From Mycobacterium sp. MS1601 (GTDB taxonomy: Bacteria > Actinomycetota > Actinomycetes > Mycobacteriales > Mycobacteriaceae), in NCBI RefSeq assembly GCF_001984215.1, contig NZ_CP019420.1, forward strand, positions 3,658,001-3,722,000: a stretch of DNA of 64,000 nucleotides. The letters are read 5' to 3'. The notes under the pieces were generated by a model. That model was not told where the DNA came from and did no database searches. It was given only the letters and a program-made list of their open reading frames with translations. Positions 53,905 through 64,000 of the stretch are shown here, piece by piece. Positions within the stretch are counted from its first letter, which is position 1; the number at the start of each line of letters is the position of its first letter. Made by a program: the position numbers and the translations under genes.

Positions 53905-54453
53905 ATGGCGCTCATCGTCACCGTTGCCGGTCGAACACCACAGCTGCATCCAGATTCGTGGGCGGCACCGAACGCGAGCATCGTCGGCAACGTCACAATC
54001 GCAGCGCAAGCGAGCATCTGGTACTCCGCGACGCTGCGCGCCGAAAACGAGTCCATCGAGATCGGCCTCGGCAGCAACATCCAGGACGGCGCCTGCGTGC
54101 ACGTCGACCCCGACTTCCCCTGTGTTGTCGGCACGGGCGTCAGCGTCGGGCACAACGTGGTGCTGCATGGCTGCACCATCGAGGACCATGCCCTCGTCGG
54201 GATGGGCGCCATCGTGCTCAACGGAGCTGTCGTTGGCGGCGAATCCATCATCGGCGCCGGGGCGGTGGTTCGGCAGGGCATGGTGATCCCGAAACGCTCA
54301 TTGGTGACCGGCGTGCCCGGACGGGTGGTGCGTGAGCTCACCGACGCCGAGATTGCCGGCAACCGGCATGCCGCCGCCCAGTACCAGCAACGTATCGACG
54401 TCTACCGGGACGCAGAGGGTGCGACCGCGGCGGGGAGAGCGGCCCGGCCGTAG
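53905..54453 (+). CDS. gamma-carbonic-anhydrase-like (left-handed beta-helix) protein
   Basis: A 182-residue protein with the hexapeptide-repeat beta-helix (ASIVGNVTIAAQASIWYSATLR; SIIGAGAVVRQGMVI). Histidines in CVHVD, VGHNVVLHG match the metal ligands of gamma-carbonic anhydrases. The C-terminal 30 residues form a helix. It probably folds as a trimer. Whether it hydrates CO2 is not certain, since many bacterial members lack that activity. Confidence 0.85.
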   Translation: MALIVTVAGRTPQLHPDSWAAPNASIVGNVTIAAQASIWYSATLRAENESIEIGLGSNIQDGACVHVDPDFPCVVGTGVSVGHNVVLHGCTIEDHALVGMGAIVLNGAVVGGESIIGAGAVVRQGMVIPKRSLVTGVPGRVVRELTDAEIAGNRHAAAQYQQRIDVYRDAEGATAAGRAARP

Positions 54454-54503
54454 TGCTGGAGGTCACGGAGGTAACTGCGGGCCTGGCGGGGTAATCACCT
54501 ACC

Positions 54504-55667
54504 GTGAAATCGATGCGCATCCTGGTCACCGGAGCCACCGGCTACATCGGATCCCGATTGGTGGCGGCGTTGCTGGCCGAAGGCCACGAGGTCGTCGTCG
54601 CCACCCGCAACATCGACAAACTGGCCGCTTTCGGCTGGCGCCACCAGGTCGCGGCCGTCACTCTGGACGCCGACTCGTCAGACTCCGCCGCTCTGGCGCT
54701 GGCCGAGGCCGGATCCGTCGACGTCATCTACTACCTGGTGCACGGCATCGGACAGCCCGACTTCCGGGAGCGCGACGTCCGCGCGGCGGCCAATGTGGGG
54801 CAGGCCGCCAGCAAGGCTCGCGTCGGCCGCATTGTCTACCTGGGCGGATTCGTGCCCGACGACGACACCCTGTCCGACCATCTGGCCAGTCGCGCCGAGG
54901 TGGCCGAGGCGCTCGAGATCGACGGGGGAGCCGAGGTGGTGTGGCTCGGGGCGGCGGTCATCATCGGCGCCGGATCGACGTCGTTCGAAATGGTTCGCTA
55001 CGTGGGTGACCGGCTTCCGTTGATCCCGTTGCCCTCGTGGGCCGACCACGCCATCGATCCGATCTCGATCAGGGACGTCCTGTACTACTTGCTGGCGGCG
55101 GCCGATTCCGATGCGGTACCGGCCGGTGCCTACGACATCACCGGCCCCAACTCCACCACCTACCGGGGTCTGATCGGTGGCTACGTACACGCCGCAGGCA
55201 GCCGCCGAGCCGGTCTGCCGCTCAACGGCTGGCACGAGGCGCTGATCCCCAAGGCATTGACGGCGTGGGTGGCCGGCAATGTGGTGCCGGTGCCCACCGG
55301 CCTGGCGGTGGATCTGATCGCCTCGCTGGACCACCCCATGACGGCCTCGGGCAGCCTGTTGCGTGACATCGTGCCCGACCCGCCCGAGGGCCTGACCGCC
55401 ATCGACGACGCGATCGCCGCTTCGGTGGCCTCGCCGCGGCCCAAGCCGGTGGACCTCCTGGCCGACCCCCACCATCTGGCTGACAGCGACGCCACGTGGG
55501 CCGGAGGTGATCGCTTGCGGCTTCGCCGGGTGCTCGGCGGCCTGCCTCCCGAGATCGCCCGGCCGGCTCTGTCGCTGGTCTCGTTGGTGCCGAAACCCCT
55601 TGCGGCTGTCGCGCGCACCGGTTTGGATCTGATGGTGGAGCTGATGCCGAGGACAGGACCCGCATGA
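54504..55667 (+). CDS. NAD(P)-binding extended SDR-like protein
   Basis: A 387-residue protein from GTG 54504 (or ATG 54513). TGATGYIGSRLVAALLAEGHEVVVATRN is the dinucleotide site, and the middle reads like an NmrA/epimerase-type fold. The C-terminal 100 residues lack an obvious match. The stop overlaps the CPBP protease gene (ATGA), so they are co-transcribed. Function unknown. Confidence 0.78.
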   Translation: MKSMRILVTGATGYIGSRLVAALLAEGHEVVVATRNIDKLAAFGWRHQVAAVTLDADSSDSAALALAEAGSVDVIYYLVHGIGQPDFRERDVRAAANVGQAASKARVGRIVYLGGFVPDDDTLSDHLASRAEVAEALEIDGGAEVVWLGAAVIIGAGSTSFEMVRYVGDRLPLIPLPSWADHAIDPISIRDVLYYLLAAADSDAVPAGAYDITGPNSTTYRGLIGGYVHAAGSRRAGLPLNGWHEALIPKALTAWVAGNVVPVPTGLAVDLIASLDHPMTASGSLLRDIVPDPPEGLTAIDDAIAASVASPRPKPVDLLADPHHLADSDATWAGGDRLRLRRVLGGLPPEIARPALSLVSLVPKPLAAVARTGLDLMVELMPRTGPA

Positions 55668-56371
55668 CCGCCGCCACCAGCCTGCGTGACGACATTCGCA
55701 GCGTGCTCACGAGTGTGGCTGCGCCACACGAGGAATCGCCTGCGGTGGTGCGCAAGCGGCGCATCATCGTCGCGGTGGTGCTGGTGCTCGGCGCGGTGAC
55801 ACTGGCGTTGTCACTGAACCAGACTCCGGGTGACCCGACGTTCTACTGGCTGACCTTCCTGCTGGCCGCGATCTGGGCCGGGGGAGCATTCGCATCCGGT
55901 CCGCTGCACCTGGGCGGGGTCAACTGGCGAGGCCAAGTGCGACGTCCGGTGCTCACCGGGCTCGGCCTCGGTGCGGCCGTCGGCGCGGCATTCGTGGTGG
56001 GGGCGCTGATCGCCCGCGAGATCGATCCCATCGCCGAATTCATCACGCGGGTGCTGGTTTTCGCCAACCAGGGCGCACTGTGGCTGGTTGTTGTGATCAC
56101 CCTGGTGAACGGAGTCGCCGAGGAACTGTTCTTCCGCGGCTCGCTGTACACCGCGCTCGGAGGCCGGGCACCGGTGGTGATCTCGACCGTCATGTACATC
56201 ATCGCGACCTCCGCCAGCGGCAACCCGATGCTGGGCTTCGCGGCGATCATCCTGGGGACGGTGTGCGCGCTGGAACGCCGCGCCACCGGCGGAGTGCTGG
56301 CGCCGATGCTGACCCATCTGGTGTGGGGGCTGATCATGGTGCTGGCTCTGCCGCCCCTGTTCGGGGTCTGA
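55664..56371 (+). CDS. CPBP-family intramembrane metalloprotease
   Basis: A 235-residue membrane protein with several helices. AEELFFRG carries the EExxxR motif of CPBP/Abi-type proteases, and a His is in TGGVLAPMLTHLVWG. Relatives cleave membrane-bound substrates (prenyl-protein protease type) or act in peptide immunity. The substrate is unknown. Confidence 0.82.
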   Translation: MTAATSLRDDIRSVLTSVAAPHEESPAVVRKRRIIVAVVLVLGAVTLALSLNQTPGDPTFYWLTFLLAAIWAGGAFASGPLHLGGVNWRGQVRRPVLTGLGLGAAVGAAFVVGALIAREIDPIAEFITRVLVFANQGALWLVVVITLVNGVAEELFFRGSLYTALGGRAPVVISTVMYIIATSASGNPMLGFAAIILGTVCALERRATGGVLAPMLTHLVWGLIMVLALPPLFGV

Positions 56372-56382
56372 GGACGGCAGAG

Positions 56383-57660
56383 TCAGTCCAGCGGGTGCGC
56401 GATCTCGTCGTGGCGCATCCCGGCCGTCCACCACGCGATGGACGCGACGATGACGGGAGCCACCCCGGCCACCAGGAAGATCAGTTCCATCGAGATCACC
56501 TTCGACAGCGGGCCCGCCAGCGCCATCGACACCGGCATGAACGCCAGCGACACGAAGAAGTCCAGGCTCGACACCCGGCCCAGCATCGCCGACGGAACCC
56601 GGCGCTGCAGCAGCGTGCCCCAGATGACCATGCCGATGCCGTCGGTCACGCCGACGACGAAGGTGGCCACCATCATCAGCGTGAACGAGTGCGTCCACCC
56701 CACGATCACCAGCGGTAACGAACCGACGCCCCACACCAGCATCGTCACCGTCAGATAGCGCCGCGGCAGCCGGCCCGAGGACACCCCGATGGCGCCGAGG
56801 GCGCTACCGACGCCGAAGGCCGCCAGCACGAACCCGTACATCTGCGCACCGTGTTCGAACCGTGCCTCGGTGATGAACGGCAGCAACACCTCGAGTGGGC
56901 CGATGACGAACAACACGAACATGCTGGCGAACAACAGCGTCGCCAACAGCCACGGCGTGGCGATCATGAACACGAACCCGTCGCGCAGATCTGCCAGCGG
57001 ATGTGTCCTGACCGTAGGTGCGGACATCGGAACACCCCGGGTGAAGAACAACAATCCCAAGGCGACGGCCAACACCAGCGCGACGATGACCGCGCCCAAG
57101 GTGGGAAACGTCGCGCCGATCAGCAGACCCGCGGCTGCCGGGCCCACGGCCCGCTGCAGCACCGGCCGCATCACGCCTTCGACACCGTTGGCTGCCAGCA
57201 GCTGGTCTGCCGGCAGGATCCTGGGCAGGTAGGCGCTGTAGGCCGGGAAGAAGAACGCCGCCGCGGCACCGAGCAATGCCGCCGCGACGGCCATGTGCCA
57301 CACCTGCAGCAGATCCATCAGACCCAGCACCGCCACCGAAGCGACTGCGATCAGATTGACCACCTGCACGGCAATGATGATGGTGCGCTGGGGAATTCGA
57401 TCCGCAGCGATACCGCCGACGAGGACAAACGCCACCAGGGTTGCGCCCAGGCAGGCCGCCACGAACGACAGGGCGGCGGGGTCGGGATTCAACGCGATGA
57501 CCTGTAGCGCCATCACCACCGCCCACATGCCTTCGGCCAGGATGGTCAGCGACACCGCTGCGATCAGCAGGCGGTACTCGCGGATTCGGAAGGGTGCGAG
57601 CACACGCCAACCAGTAGGTGCCTGCTGCACCTCCGGCAGATGGTCGGCCTCGATACCCAT
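56383..57660 (-). CDS. MFS transporter
   Basis: A 425-residue MFS protein resembling the enterobactin-exporter/multidrug branch (EntS/MFS_3 layout), with ten to twelve hydrophobic segments. GGIAADRIPQRTIIIAVQVV contains the loop-2-3 motif, and there is a charged cytoplasmic loop near residue 200. It is convergent with the CPBP gene. Substrate unknown. Confidence 0.8.
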   Translation of the reverse strand: MGIEADHLPEVQQAPTGWRVLAPFRIREYRLLIAAVSLTILAEGMWAVVMALQVIALNPDPAALSFVAACLGATLVAFVLVGGIAADRIPQRTIIIAVQVVNLIAVASVAVLGLMDLLQVWHMAVAAALLGAAAAFFFPAYSAYLPRILPADQLLAANGVEGVMRPVLQRAVGPAAAGLLIGATFPTLGAVIVALVLAVALGLLFFTRGVPMSAPTVRTHPLADLRDGFVFMIATPWLLATLLFASMFVLFVIGPLEVLLPFITEARFEHGAQMYGFVLAAFGVGSALGAIGVSSGRLPRRYLTVTMLVWGVGSLPLVIVGWTHSFTLMMVATFVVGVTDGIGMVIWGTLLQRRVPSAMLGRVSSLDFFVSLAFMPVSMALAGPLSKVISMELIFLVAGVAPVIVASIAWWTAGMRHDEIAHPLD

Positions 57661-57713
57661 GCCTCGATGGTCCCCGACCGGCCACCAAGCCGTCCAACGA
57701 TTTTCGGGCGGCC

Positions 57714-58514
57714 TCAGGTGTCGGTGAAGGTAGGGGTGCGGCGCTCCTGGAACGCCTTGACGCCTTCTCTGAAGTCGGACGCGTGCAGTAGCGCGATCTG
57801 CCCTTCGGTCTCGAGGCCCAGCGCCGGTTCGAGCTCGGTCAAAGTGGCGGCGTTGACGGCGCGCTTGGTCAAGGCCTGCGACACCACGGGGCCGACACCG
57901 AGCTGGGCGATCACTGCGGCCACCTCGGCGTCGAACTGGTCGGCCGGGTAGACGTTGCTCACCAGGCCCCAGGCCAGGGCGTCCGCGGCGGAGATCCGTT
58001 CGGCCAGCAGGGCCATCCGCATGGCGCGGGCCCGGCCGACCGAGGCGGCAACCAGAGCCGAAGCGCCGCCGTCGGGCATCAGTCCGATCTTGGTGAACGC
58101 CAACATGAAGAACGCCTTGTCGCTGGCCAGCACCAGGTCGCCGGCCAATGCCAGCGACACCCCGACACCGGCGGCAGGCCCCTGCACCACGGACACCACC
58201 GGTCGCGGCAGGTTCACGATCGATCGGATGGCCCGGTTGGCCAGGTACAGGACGTCGACGGGATCGCCACCGGACTCAATGCTGCCTGCGTCGTCGGCGC
58301 CGATGCCGGCCCCGGAACTGAAGCCGCGACCGGCGCCACCCAGCCGGGCGACCTTGACGCCGGGGTCGTCGGCGGCGGCCTCGAAGGTGTCTGCGATACC
58401 GGCGAGCACGGCTGCGTTCAGAGAGTTCAGGCTGTCGGGCCGGTTGATGGTCACCGACAGCACGCCATCGGTGAGATCGACGAGCAACCCGTCGACAGCG
58501 GAAGTCGTGGTCAT
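57714..58514 (-). CDS. crotonase-family enoyl-CoA isomerase/hydratase (PaaG-like)
   Basis: A 266-residue crotonase from ATG 58514. The position normally holding the first catalytic Glu (GVGVS) has Val119, and the second is Asp148 in LMPDGG rather than Glu. That is the pattern of PaaG-type 1,2-epoxyphenylacetyl-CoA or dienoyl-CoA isomerases, not simple hydratases. The order with mcr on the other strand matches Rv1141c/Rv1142c and Rv1143. Confidence 0.85.
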   Translation of the reverse strand: MTTTSAVDGLLVDLTDGVLSVTINRPDSLNSLNAAVLAGIADTFEAAADDPGVKVARLGGAGRGFSSGAGIGADDAGSIESGGDPVDVLYLANRAIRSIVNLPRPVVSVVQGPAAGVGVSLALAGDLVLASDKAFFMLAFTKIGLMPDGGASALVAASVGRARAMRMALLAERISAADALAWGLVSNVYPADQFDAEVAAVIAQLGVGPVVSQALTKRAVNAATLTELEPALGLETEGQIALLHASDFREGVKAFQERRTPTFTDT

Positions 58515-58537
58515 GATCACACTGTAAAGGCGGCCCC

Positions 58538-58551
58538 ACCTATCGGTTGGT
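58538..58551. promoter_or_regulatory. shared operator-like motif, crotonase/mcr promoter
   Basis: ACCTATCGGTTGGT is an imperfect palindrome (ACCnAnnnnTnGGT). A sister site ACCAACCAGTAGGT lies at 59723-59736 before the SDR gene. Its rc reads ACCTACTGGTTGGT, differing from this site at two bases. The two sites, 1.2 kb apart, could place the crotonase, mcr and SDR under one regulator. Confidence 0.5.
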
Positions 58552-58606
58552 TGGGAGCTGTTGACAAGATGCAGGGACAGGACAGTCACACGAAGGGCGG
58601 AACACC

Positions 58607-59695
58607 GTGGCCGGACCATTACAAGGACTCCGAGTCGTCGAACTGGCCGGGATCGGGCCTGGCCCCCACGCCGCGATGATTCTCGGCGACCTGGGTGCAG
58701 ACGTCGTTCGAGTGGACCGGCCCGGCAAAAAGAGCAGCGCCACCAGCCCGGACGCCACACTGCGCAACCGCCGCTCGGTGACTGCCGACCTGAAGTCCGA
58801 CGAGGGCCGCGAGCTGCTGCTGAAACTGATCGCCAAGGCCGACGTGCTGATCGAGGGCTTCCGCCCCGGGGTCACCGAACGCCTGGGTCTGGGCCCGGAG
58901 GATTGCGCCCAGGTCAACGAGCGGCTGGTGTATGCGCGGATGACGGGCTGGGGTCAGACCGGTCCGCGGGCGCTGCAGGCCGGCCACGACATCAACTACA
59001 TCTCGCTCAACGGCGTGCTGCATGCCATCGGCCGGGCCGAGGAGCGGCCGGTGCCGCCGCTGAACCTGGTCGGCGACTTCGGTGGTGGCTCGATGTTTCT
59101 GCTGCTGGGCATCCTCTCGGCGCTGTGGGAGCGCCAGACCTCGGGCAAGGGCCAGGTGGTGGACGCGGCCATGGTCGACGGGTCCAGCGTGCTCGCCCAG
59201 ATGATGTGGGCGTTTCGCGCTTCCGGAATGTGGTCCGATGTGCGCGGCACCAACATGCTCGACACCGGTGCCCCGTACTACGACACCTACGAGACCTCCG
59301 ATGGCCGTTATGTCGCCGTCGGTGCCATCGAGCCGCAGTTCTATGCGGCCATGCTCTCGGGACTGGAACTCGACCCGGCCGAGCTGCCCGAGCAGAACGA
59401 CATCACCCGCTGGCCGGAGCTCAAGGCGATCTTCACCGACACCTTCCTGCGGCACGATCGCGACCATTGGGCGAAGGTGTTCGCCGGCACCGATGCGTGT
59501 GTGACTCCGGTGTTGTCGTTCGCCGAGGTGCTCGACGAACCCCACATCGCCGAACGCGACACCTTCTACGACGCCGGGCCCAGCGGGCTGCAGCCTGCGC
59601 CGGCGCCGCGGTTCTCTCGCAGCGTGCCCGAGGTCCCCACTCCGCCACGTGTGCCGGGGGAGGACAACGACGCGGTGCTCAGGGACTGGACGTAA
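58607..59695 (+). CDS. mcr: alpha-methylacyl-CoA racemase
   Basis: A 362-residue class III CoA-transferase-fold racemase very close along its length to M. tuberculosis Mcr (Rv1143). Catalytic His is in GHDINYI and Asp in VGDFGGGS. It interconverts 2R and 2S methyl-branched acyl-CoAs, needed to degrade the side chain of cholesterol and branched fatty acids. GTG start 58607. Divergent from the PaaG-like gene; the SDR and nitronate monooxygenase follow on the same strand. Confidence 0.95.
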   Translation: MAGPLQGLRVVELAGIGPGPHAAMILGDLGADVVRVDRPGKKSSATSPDATLRNRRSVTADLKSDEGRELLLKLIAKADVLIEGFRPGVTERLGLGPEDCAQVNERLVYARMTGWGQTGPRALQAGHDINYISLNGVLHAIGRAEERPVPPLNLVGDFGGGSMFLLLGILSALWERQTSGKGQVVDAAMVDGSSVLAQMMWAFRASGMWSDVRGTNMLDTGAPYYDTYETSDGRYVAVGAIEPQFYAAMLSGLELDPAELPEQNDITRWPELKAIFTDTFLRHDRDHWAKVFAGTDACVTPVLSFAEVLDEPHIAERDTFYDAGPSGLQPAPAPRFSRSVPEVPTPPRVPGEDNDAVLRDWT

Positions 59696-59722
59696 CCCCG
59701 CCCACCAGCTAGAAAAGATTCA

Positions 59723-59736
59723 ACCAACCAGTAGGT
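59723..59736. promoter_or_regulatory. shared operator-like motif before the SDR gene
   Basis: ACCAACCAGTAGGT, related to the site at 58538-58551. It lies 31 bases before the SDR start. See that entry for the reasoning. Confidence 0.45.
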
Positions 59737-59767
59737 CGGCAGAGCCGATCGGGAAGGAACATCGCCA

Positions 59768-61508
<1,741 letters not shown>

Positions 61509-61590
61509 ATCGTCAGGCAAACCCATACAAGTCGGGCGCGCTCTCGCTTCCGTGAGGAAGCCAGGGCGCGCCCGCTGGGTTGTCGGAGTT

Positions 61591-61716
61591 CTAGCTGGCG
61601 AGCGGATGCCACTCTTCGAGCTGCTCCGAGGTATCGCCTTCCACCAGGAAATCGCCGTGGTAGAGGGCGTCGAAGTCAATCTTGATGACATCTGCGTTGG
61701 TGTCGTCGATCCACAT
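61591..61716 (-). CDS. 41-residue acidic small protein
   Basis: An ATG-to-TAG frame of 41 codons that reads MWIDDTNADVIKIDFD and ends in WHPLAS. It is acidic, the codons are the usual high-GC ones with Gly/Asp-type third bases, and overlapping frames on that strand are worse. Upstream of it lies a dense set of palindromes. It is too short for family recognition; I cannot assign a role, but the composition and context look real. No clear ribosome site is seen. Confidence 0.5.
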   Translation of the reverse strand: MWIDDTNADVIKIDFDALYHGDFLVEGDTSEQLEEWHPLAS

Positions 61717-61848
61717 GACACTGACTCTATGAGTCACTATTAAGAGGACTTTGAGTCACGATTCTGAAAATGGTGGCAATTATTACTCCGGAGTAGCCTG
61801 ACTCGGGAGTCAGATCCGAAACGTGACGTGCGTCACCCGTTTGTCGGG
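61717..61848. promoter_or_regulatory. palindrome-rich region upstream of the 41-aa gene
   Basis: Contains TGACTC-TAT-GAGTCA (61722-61736), TGAGTCA (61752-61758), TACTCCGGAGTA (61784-61795), CTGACTC-GG-GAGTCAG (61798-61813) and GTGACG-TG-CGTCAC (61823-61836). The GACTC/GAGTC core recurs three times. It lies between the DoxX gene stop and the start of the small gene, both on the minus strand. Confidence 0.6.
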
Positions 61849-62382
61849 CTATGCGGTGGGCTTCGTGAGGTGTAGCGGGTTGCCGCCGTTGAGCAGCCAC
61901 CACGTCGCGACAGCGGCCCCGATCGCCAGGATCAGCAACGCCACCGGGATCACCGTCGGCCACTGCGCCCGCAACCAGAGCAGCTGATCCAAGGAGAACC
62001 GGCCGGCGCCGGTGAACAGCACCGCGATGGCGGCGATGGCAAGCAGGAACGGAACATTGAACGGGTTGGCCCAGAATGCGTCGCCGGCCACGTTGGCCGC
62101 CCAGGCGCACAGCATCGCGGCCGTCACGCCGCAGGCCGCCAGCGGTGTCAGGATGCCCAGTACCAGGGCGAGACCGCCGAGCAACTCCGTGGCTGTCACC
62201 ATGATCGCGGCCACCATGGCGGGGCTCCAGCCGCCCTGGCTCATGTAGTCGGCGACGGTTCCGAAGTCGACGGCTTTGAGTGCGCCGGCCTGGATGACCG
62301 CCGCGCCTGCGCCCACTCTGAGGACCAGGACGCCGAAATCGCTGGTCGCCGGGTTGGTGCGGATCTCGATGTCATCCTCCAT
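61849..62382 (-). CDS. DoxX-family membrane protein
   Basis: A 177-residue protein with four hydrophobic helices and the DoxX pattern (LRVGAGAAVIQAGALKAVDF; ATELLGGLALVLGILTPLAA). I chose ATG 62382; the frame extends to 62436. Family members belong to membrane oxidoreductase or quinone-linked systems. Its role here is unknown. It is divergent from the MmpL gene. Confidence 0.82.
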   Translation of the reverse strand: MEDDIEIRTNPATSDFGVLVLRVGAGAAVIQAGALKAVDFGTVADYMSQGGWSPAMVAAIMVTATELLGGLALVLGILTPLAACGVTAAMLCAWAANVAGDAFWANPFNVPFLLAIAAIAVLFTGAGRFSLDQLLWLRAQWPTVIPVALLILAIGAAVATWWLLNGGNPLHLTKPTA

Positions 62383-62481
62383 GCGGCATAACACTATTGG
62401 CGGCGCGGTTTCTTTGTCACGCTGAGTGAGGCGCACGGTAGACGCCCGAATCAGGTGAGCCTCAGCTATATTTTCGCCGTT

Positions 62482-62500
62482 AACTTATCGCTGATAAGTT
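62482..62500. promoter_or_regulatory. TetR-type operator between doxX and mmpL
   Basis: AACTTATC-GCT-GATAAGTT is an exact 8+3+8 palindrome, 34 bases before the MmpL GTG. The form is that of TetR/MarR operators. No regulator gene is adjacent in the window. Confidence 0.7.
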
Positions 62501-62533
62501 CGGTGCCAGTTGAGGTGCCGGGAAGGAACCCAC

Positions 62534-64000
62534 GTGCTGCACCGCATTGCCCTGATGGCGATCGCCGCTCCCAAGCGGATTCTCGCCGTCGCTGCCTTGC
62601 TGATGATCGGGGCCGCGGTCTTCGGTGTCCCCGTCACCAAAAGCCTGTCGGCGGGCGGATTCCAGGACCCCACCTCGGAGTCGGCACGCGCGACGCAACT
62701 GCTCACCGACAAGTTCGGCGTCGGTGACATGCAGCTGATCCTCACCATCGGCGGACCTGGTGGTGTGGACGATCCTGCTGCCCGCACCGTTGGCGAGGAG
62801 ATCGTCAAGGTCATCGAGGACTCGCCGCACGCCGCCGACGTGGTGTCGGCGTGGACGTCGCCGTCCTCGGTGGCCAAGGACCTGGTGAACGAAGACAAGT
62901 CCGCCGGACTGGTGGTCGCGGGTCTGTTCGGCGGCGAGAACGACGCCCAGAAGTACGCCGAGGCGTTGATGGACACCATCAACGCGGACGTCCTTCCCGA
63001 GCACCCCGACGTCGTCGTCACCGTCGGTGGGTCGGCCATCGTGTACTCACAGATCAACACCCAGACCGAGCACGACCTGCTGATGATGGAATCCATCGCG
63101 ATGCCGTTGAGCTTCCTGGTGCTGGTGTGGGTCTTCGGCGGCCTGTTGACCGCAGCACTGCCCATGGCCGTCGGTGCGCTCGCGATCGTCGGATCCATGG
63201 CCGTACTGCGCGGCATCACCTTCTTCACCGACGTCTCGATCTTCGCGCTCAACCTGTCGATCGCGATGGGCCTGGCGTTGGCCATCGACTACACCCTGCT
63301 GATCATCAGCCGATACCGCGACGAACTGGCCGACGGCGTCGAACCGCACCAGGCGCTGATCCGGACCATGGGCACAGCCGGCCGCACCGTGCTGTTCTCT
63401 GCGGTGACCGTCGCGTTGTCGATGGCGGCCATGGTGCTGTTCCCGATGTACTTCCTCAAGTCGTTCGCCTACGCCGGAATCGCGACGGTGGCGTTCGCCG
63501 CGTTCGCCGCGATCGTCGTCACCCCGGCGGCCATCGTGCTGATGGGCGAGCGGATCAACGCCCTGGACGTGCGGCGGCTGTTGCGCAGGGTGTTCCGTCG
63601 TCCCGAGCCAGTGGCCAAACCCATCACCGAGCAGTTCTGGTACCGCTCCACCAAGGCCGTGATGAAGCGGGCCTGGCTCGTCGGCGTGGGCGGGGTGGCG
63701 CTCCTGCTGCTGCTCGGCGTCCCGTTCCTCGGCGTCAAATGGGGCATGCCCGATGATCGGGTGCTGCCGGCGTCGGCCTCGGCCCATCAGGTGGGAGATC
63801 AGCTGCGCGACGACTTCGCCATCAATTCCGACACCGCGGTCACCATCGTGTTGCCCGACGTCGCGGGGCTCGCCCCGCCGGACCTGGAGGGCTACGCCGC
63901 CGAGCTGTCCAAGGTCGGCGACGTGACAGGCGTGACGGTGCCGACGGGCACGTTCGTGGCGGGGGAGAAGGTGGGTCCTCCCGCGGCGGCCACAGGTTTC
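62534..64000 (+). CDS. MmpL-family RND transporter (MmpL13-like), 3' partial
   Basis: The frame opens at GTG 62534, six bases behind GGAAGGAA (62521-62528), and stays open to the window end (489 codons seen). One helix near residue 15 is followed by a periplasmic loop and five clustered helices (roughly residues 175-340). The relay segment GLALAIDYTLLIISRYRDEL holds Asp252-Tyr253. Synteny (mcr, SDR, then mmpL) suggests MmpL13, which is split into two genes in M. tuberculosis; here the visible part is continuous. These proteins export lipids. Confidence 0.9.
   Translation, partial: MLHRIALMAIAAPKRILAVAALLMIGAAVFGVPVTKSLSAGGFQDPTSESARATQLLTDKFGVGDMQLILTIGGPGGVDDPAARTVGEEIVKVIEDSPHAADVVSAWTSPSSVAKDLVNEDKSAGLVVAGLFGGENDAQKYAEALMDTINADVLPEHPDVVVTVGGSAIVYSQINTQTEHDLLMMESIAMPLSFLVLVWVFGGLLTAALPMAVGALAIVGSMAVLRGITFFTDVSIFALNLSIAMGLALAIDYTLLIISRYRDELADGVEPHQALIRTMGTAGRTVLFSAVTVALSMAAMVLFPMYFLKSFAYAGIATVAFAAFAAIVVTPAAIVLMGERINALDVRRLLRRVFRRPEPVAKPITEQFWYRSTKAVMKRAWLVGVGGVALLLLLGVPFLGVKWGMPDDRVLPASASAHQVGDQLRDDFAINSDTAVTIVLPDVAGLAPPDLEGYAAELSKVGDVTGVTVPTGTFVAGEKVGPPAAATGF

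Noticed and set aside
62851..63756. 301-codon + frame inside the MmpL region
   Set aside because: Out of frame with the MmpL protein, which has clear membrane and relay motifs.

Overview
The window is high-GC actinobacterial DNA that reads as a fast-growing mycobacterium (Mycolicibacterium-like). Three things support this. There is a complete yrbE/mce operon. One block has the gene order known around Rv1106c-Rv1112 of M. tuberculosis (3-beta-HSD, xseB, xseA, lipid-droplet-type protein, ispH, DUF6542 protein, ychF). A second block resembles Rv1141c-Rv1146 (crotonase, mcr, SDR, mmpL13). No rRNA, tRNA, CRISPR array, prophage or intact insertion sequence was seen.

Layout. 1-5.7 kb: a catabolic/uptake operon on + with a Rieske oxygenase (cut by the window edge), two ABC permeases, an ATPase, a lipoprotein binding protein and a dihydroorotase-like amidohydrolase. 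5.9-9.2 kb: a four-gene minus operon (epimerase, SDR, AI-2E-type membrane protein, OmdA-like protein) behind a KstR-type sterol box. 9.4-15.3 kb: a sulfatase module with a formylglycine-generating enzyme, a HAD phosphatase and two sulfatases, one frameshifted at its 3' end. 15.3-22.1 kb: the conserved 3-beta-HSD to ychF block, with a 5-copy 55-bp minisatellite between the divergent lipid-droplet-type gene and ispH. The tail of ychF is duplicated around a 68-bp palindrome. 22.4-28.6 kb: small accessory genes (NTF2-like, two GNATs, EamA exporter, permuted NlpC/P60-like protein, two TetR regulators, alpha/beta hydrolase).

29.0-42.0 kb: an Mce lipid-import operon (yrbEA, yrbEB, mceA-F, two Mce-associated proteins) that runs, with gaps of only 3-6 bp, into an alpha/beta hydrolase and a WS/DGAT-type acyltransferase. 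42.0-42.8 kb: a decayed HEPN/RES-domain gene. 43-47.5 kb: a DUF3556 membrane protein behind a perfect KstR-type box, an NAD(P)-binding protein, and a thiolase plus crotonase pair. 47.6-57.7 kb: a fasciclin protein, membrane proteins, two MFS transporters, a GlxA/AraC regulator, an aldo/keto reductase divergent from a TetR gene across a 17-bp inverted repeat, a gamma-carbonic-anhydrase-like protein, an NmrA/SDR protein and a CPBP protease. 57.7-64 kb: crotonase, mcr, SDR (frameshifted), nitronate monooxygenase, an unlisted 41-aa gene, DoxX, and mmpL13-type RND transporter running off the window end.

The theme is lipid and sterol handling: Mce import, hydrolysis and re-esterification, sulfate-ester removal, 3-beta-HSD oxidation, beta-oxidation enzymes and MmpL export, partly tied together by three KstR-like boxes. 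The two frameshifts are both explained by GGGGG read as GGGG, so they may be sequence errors.
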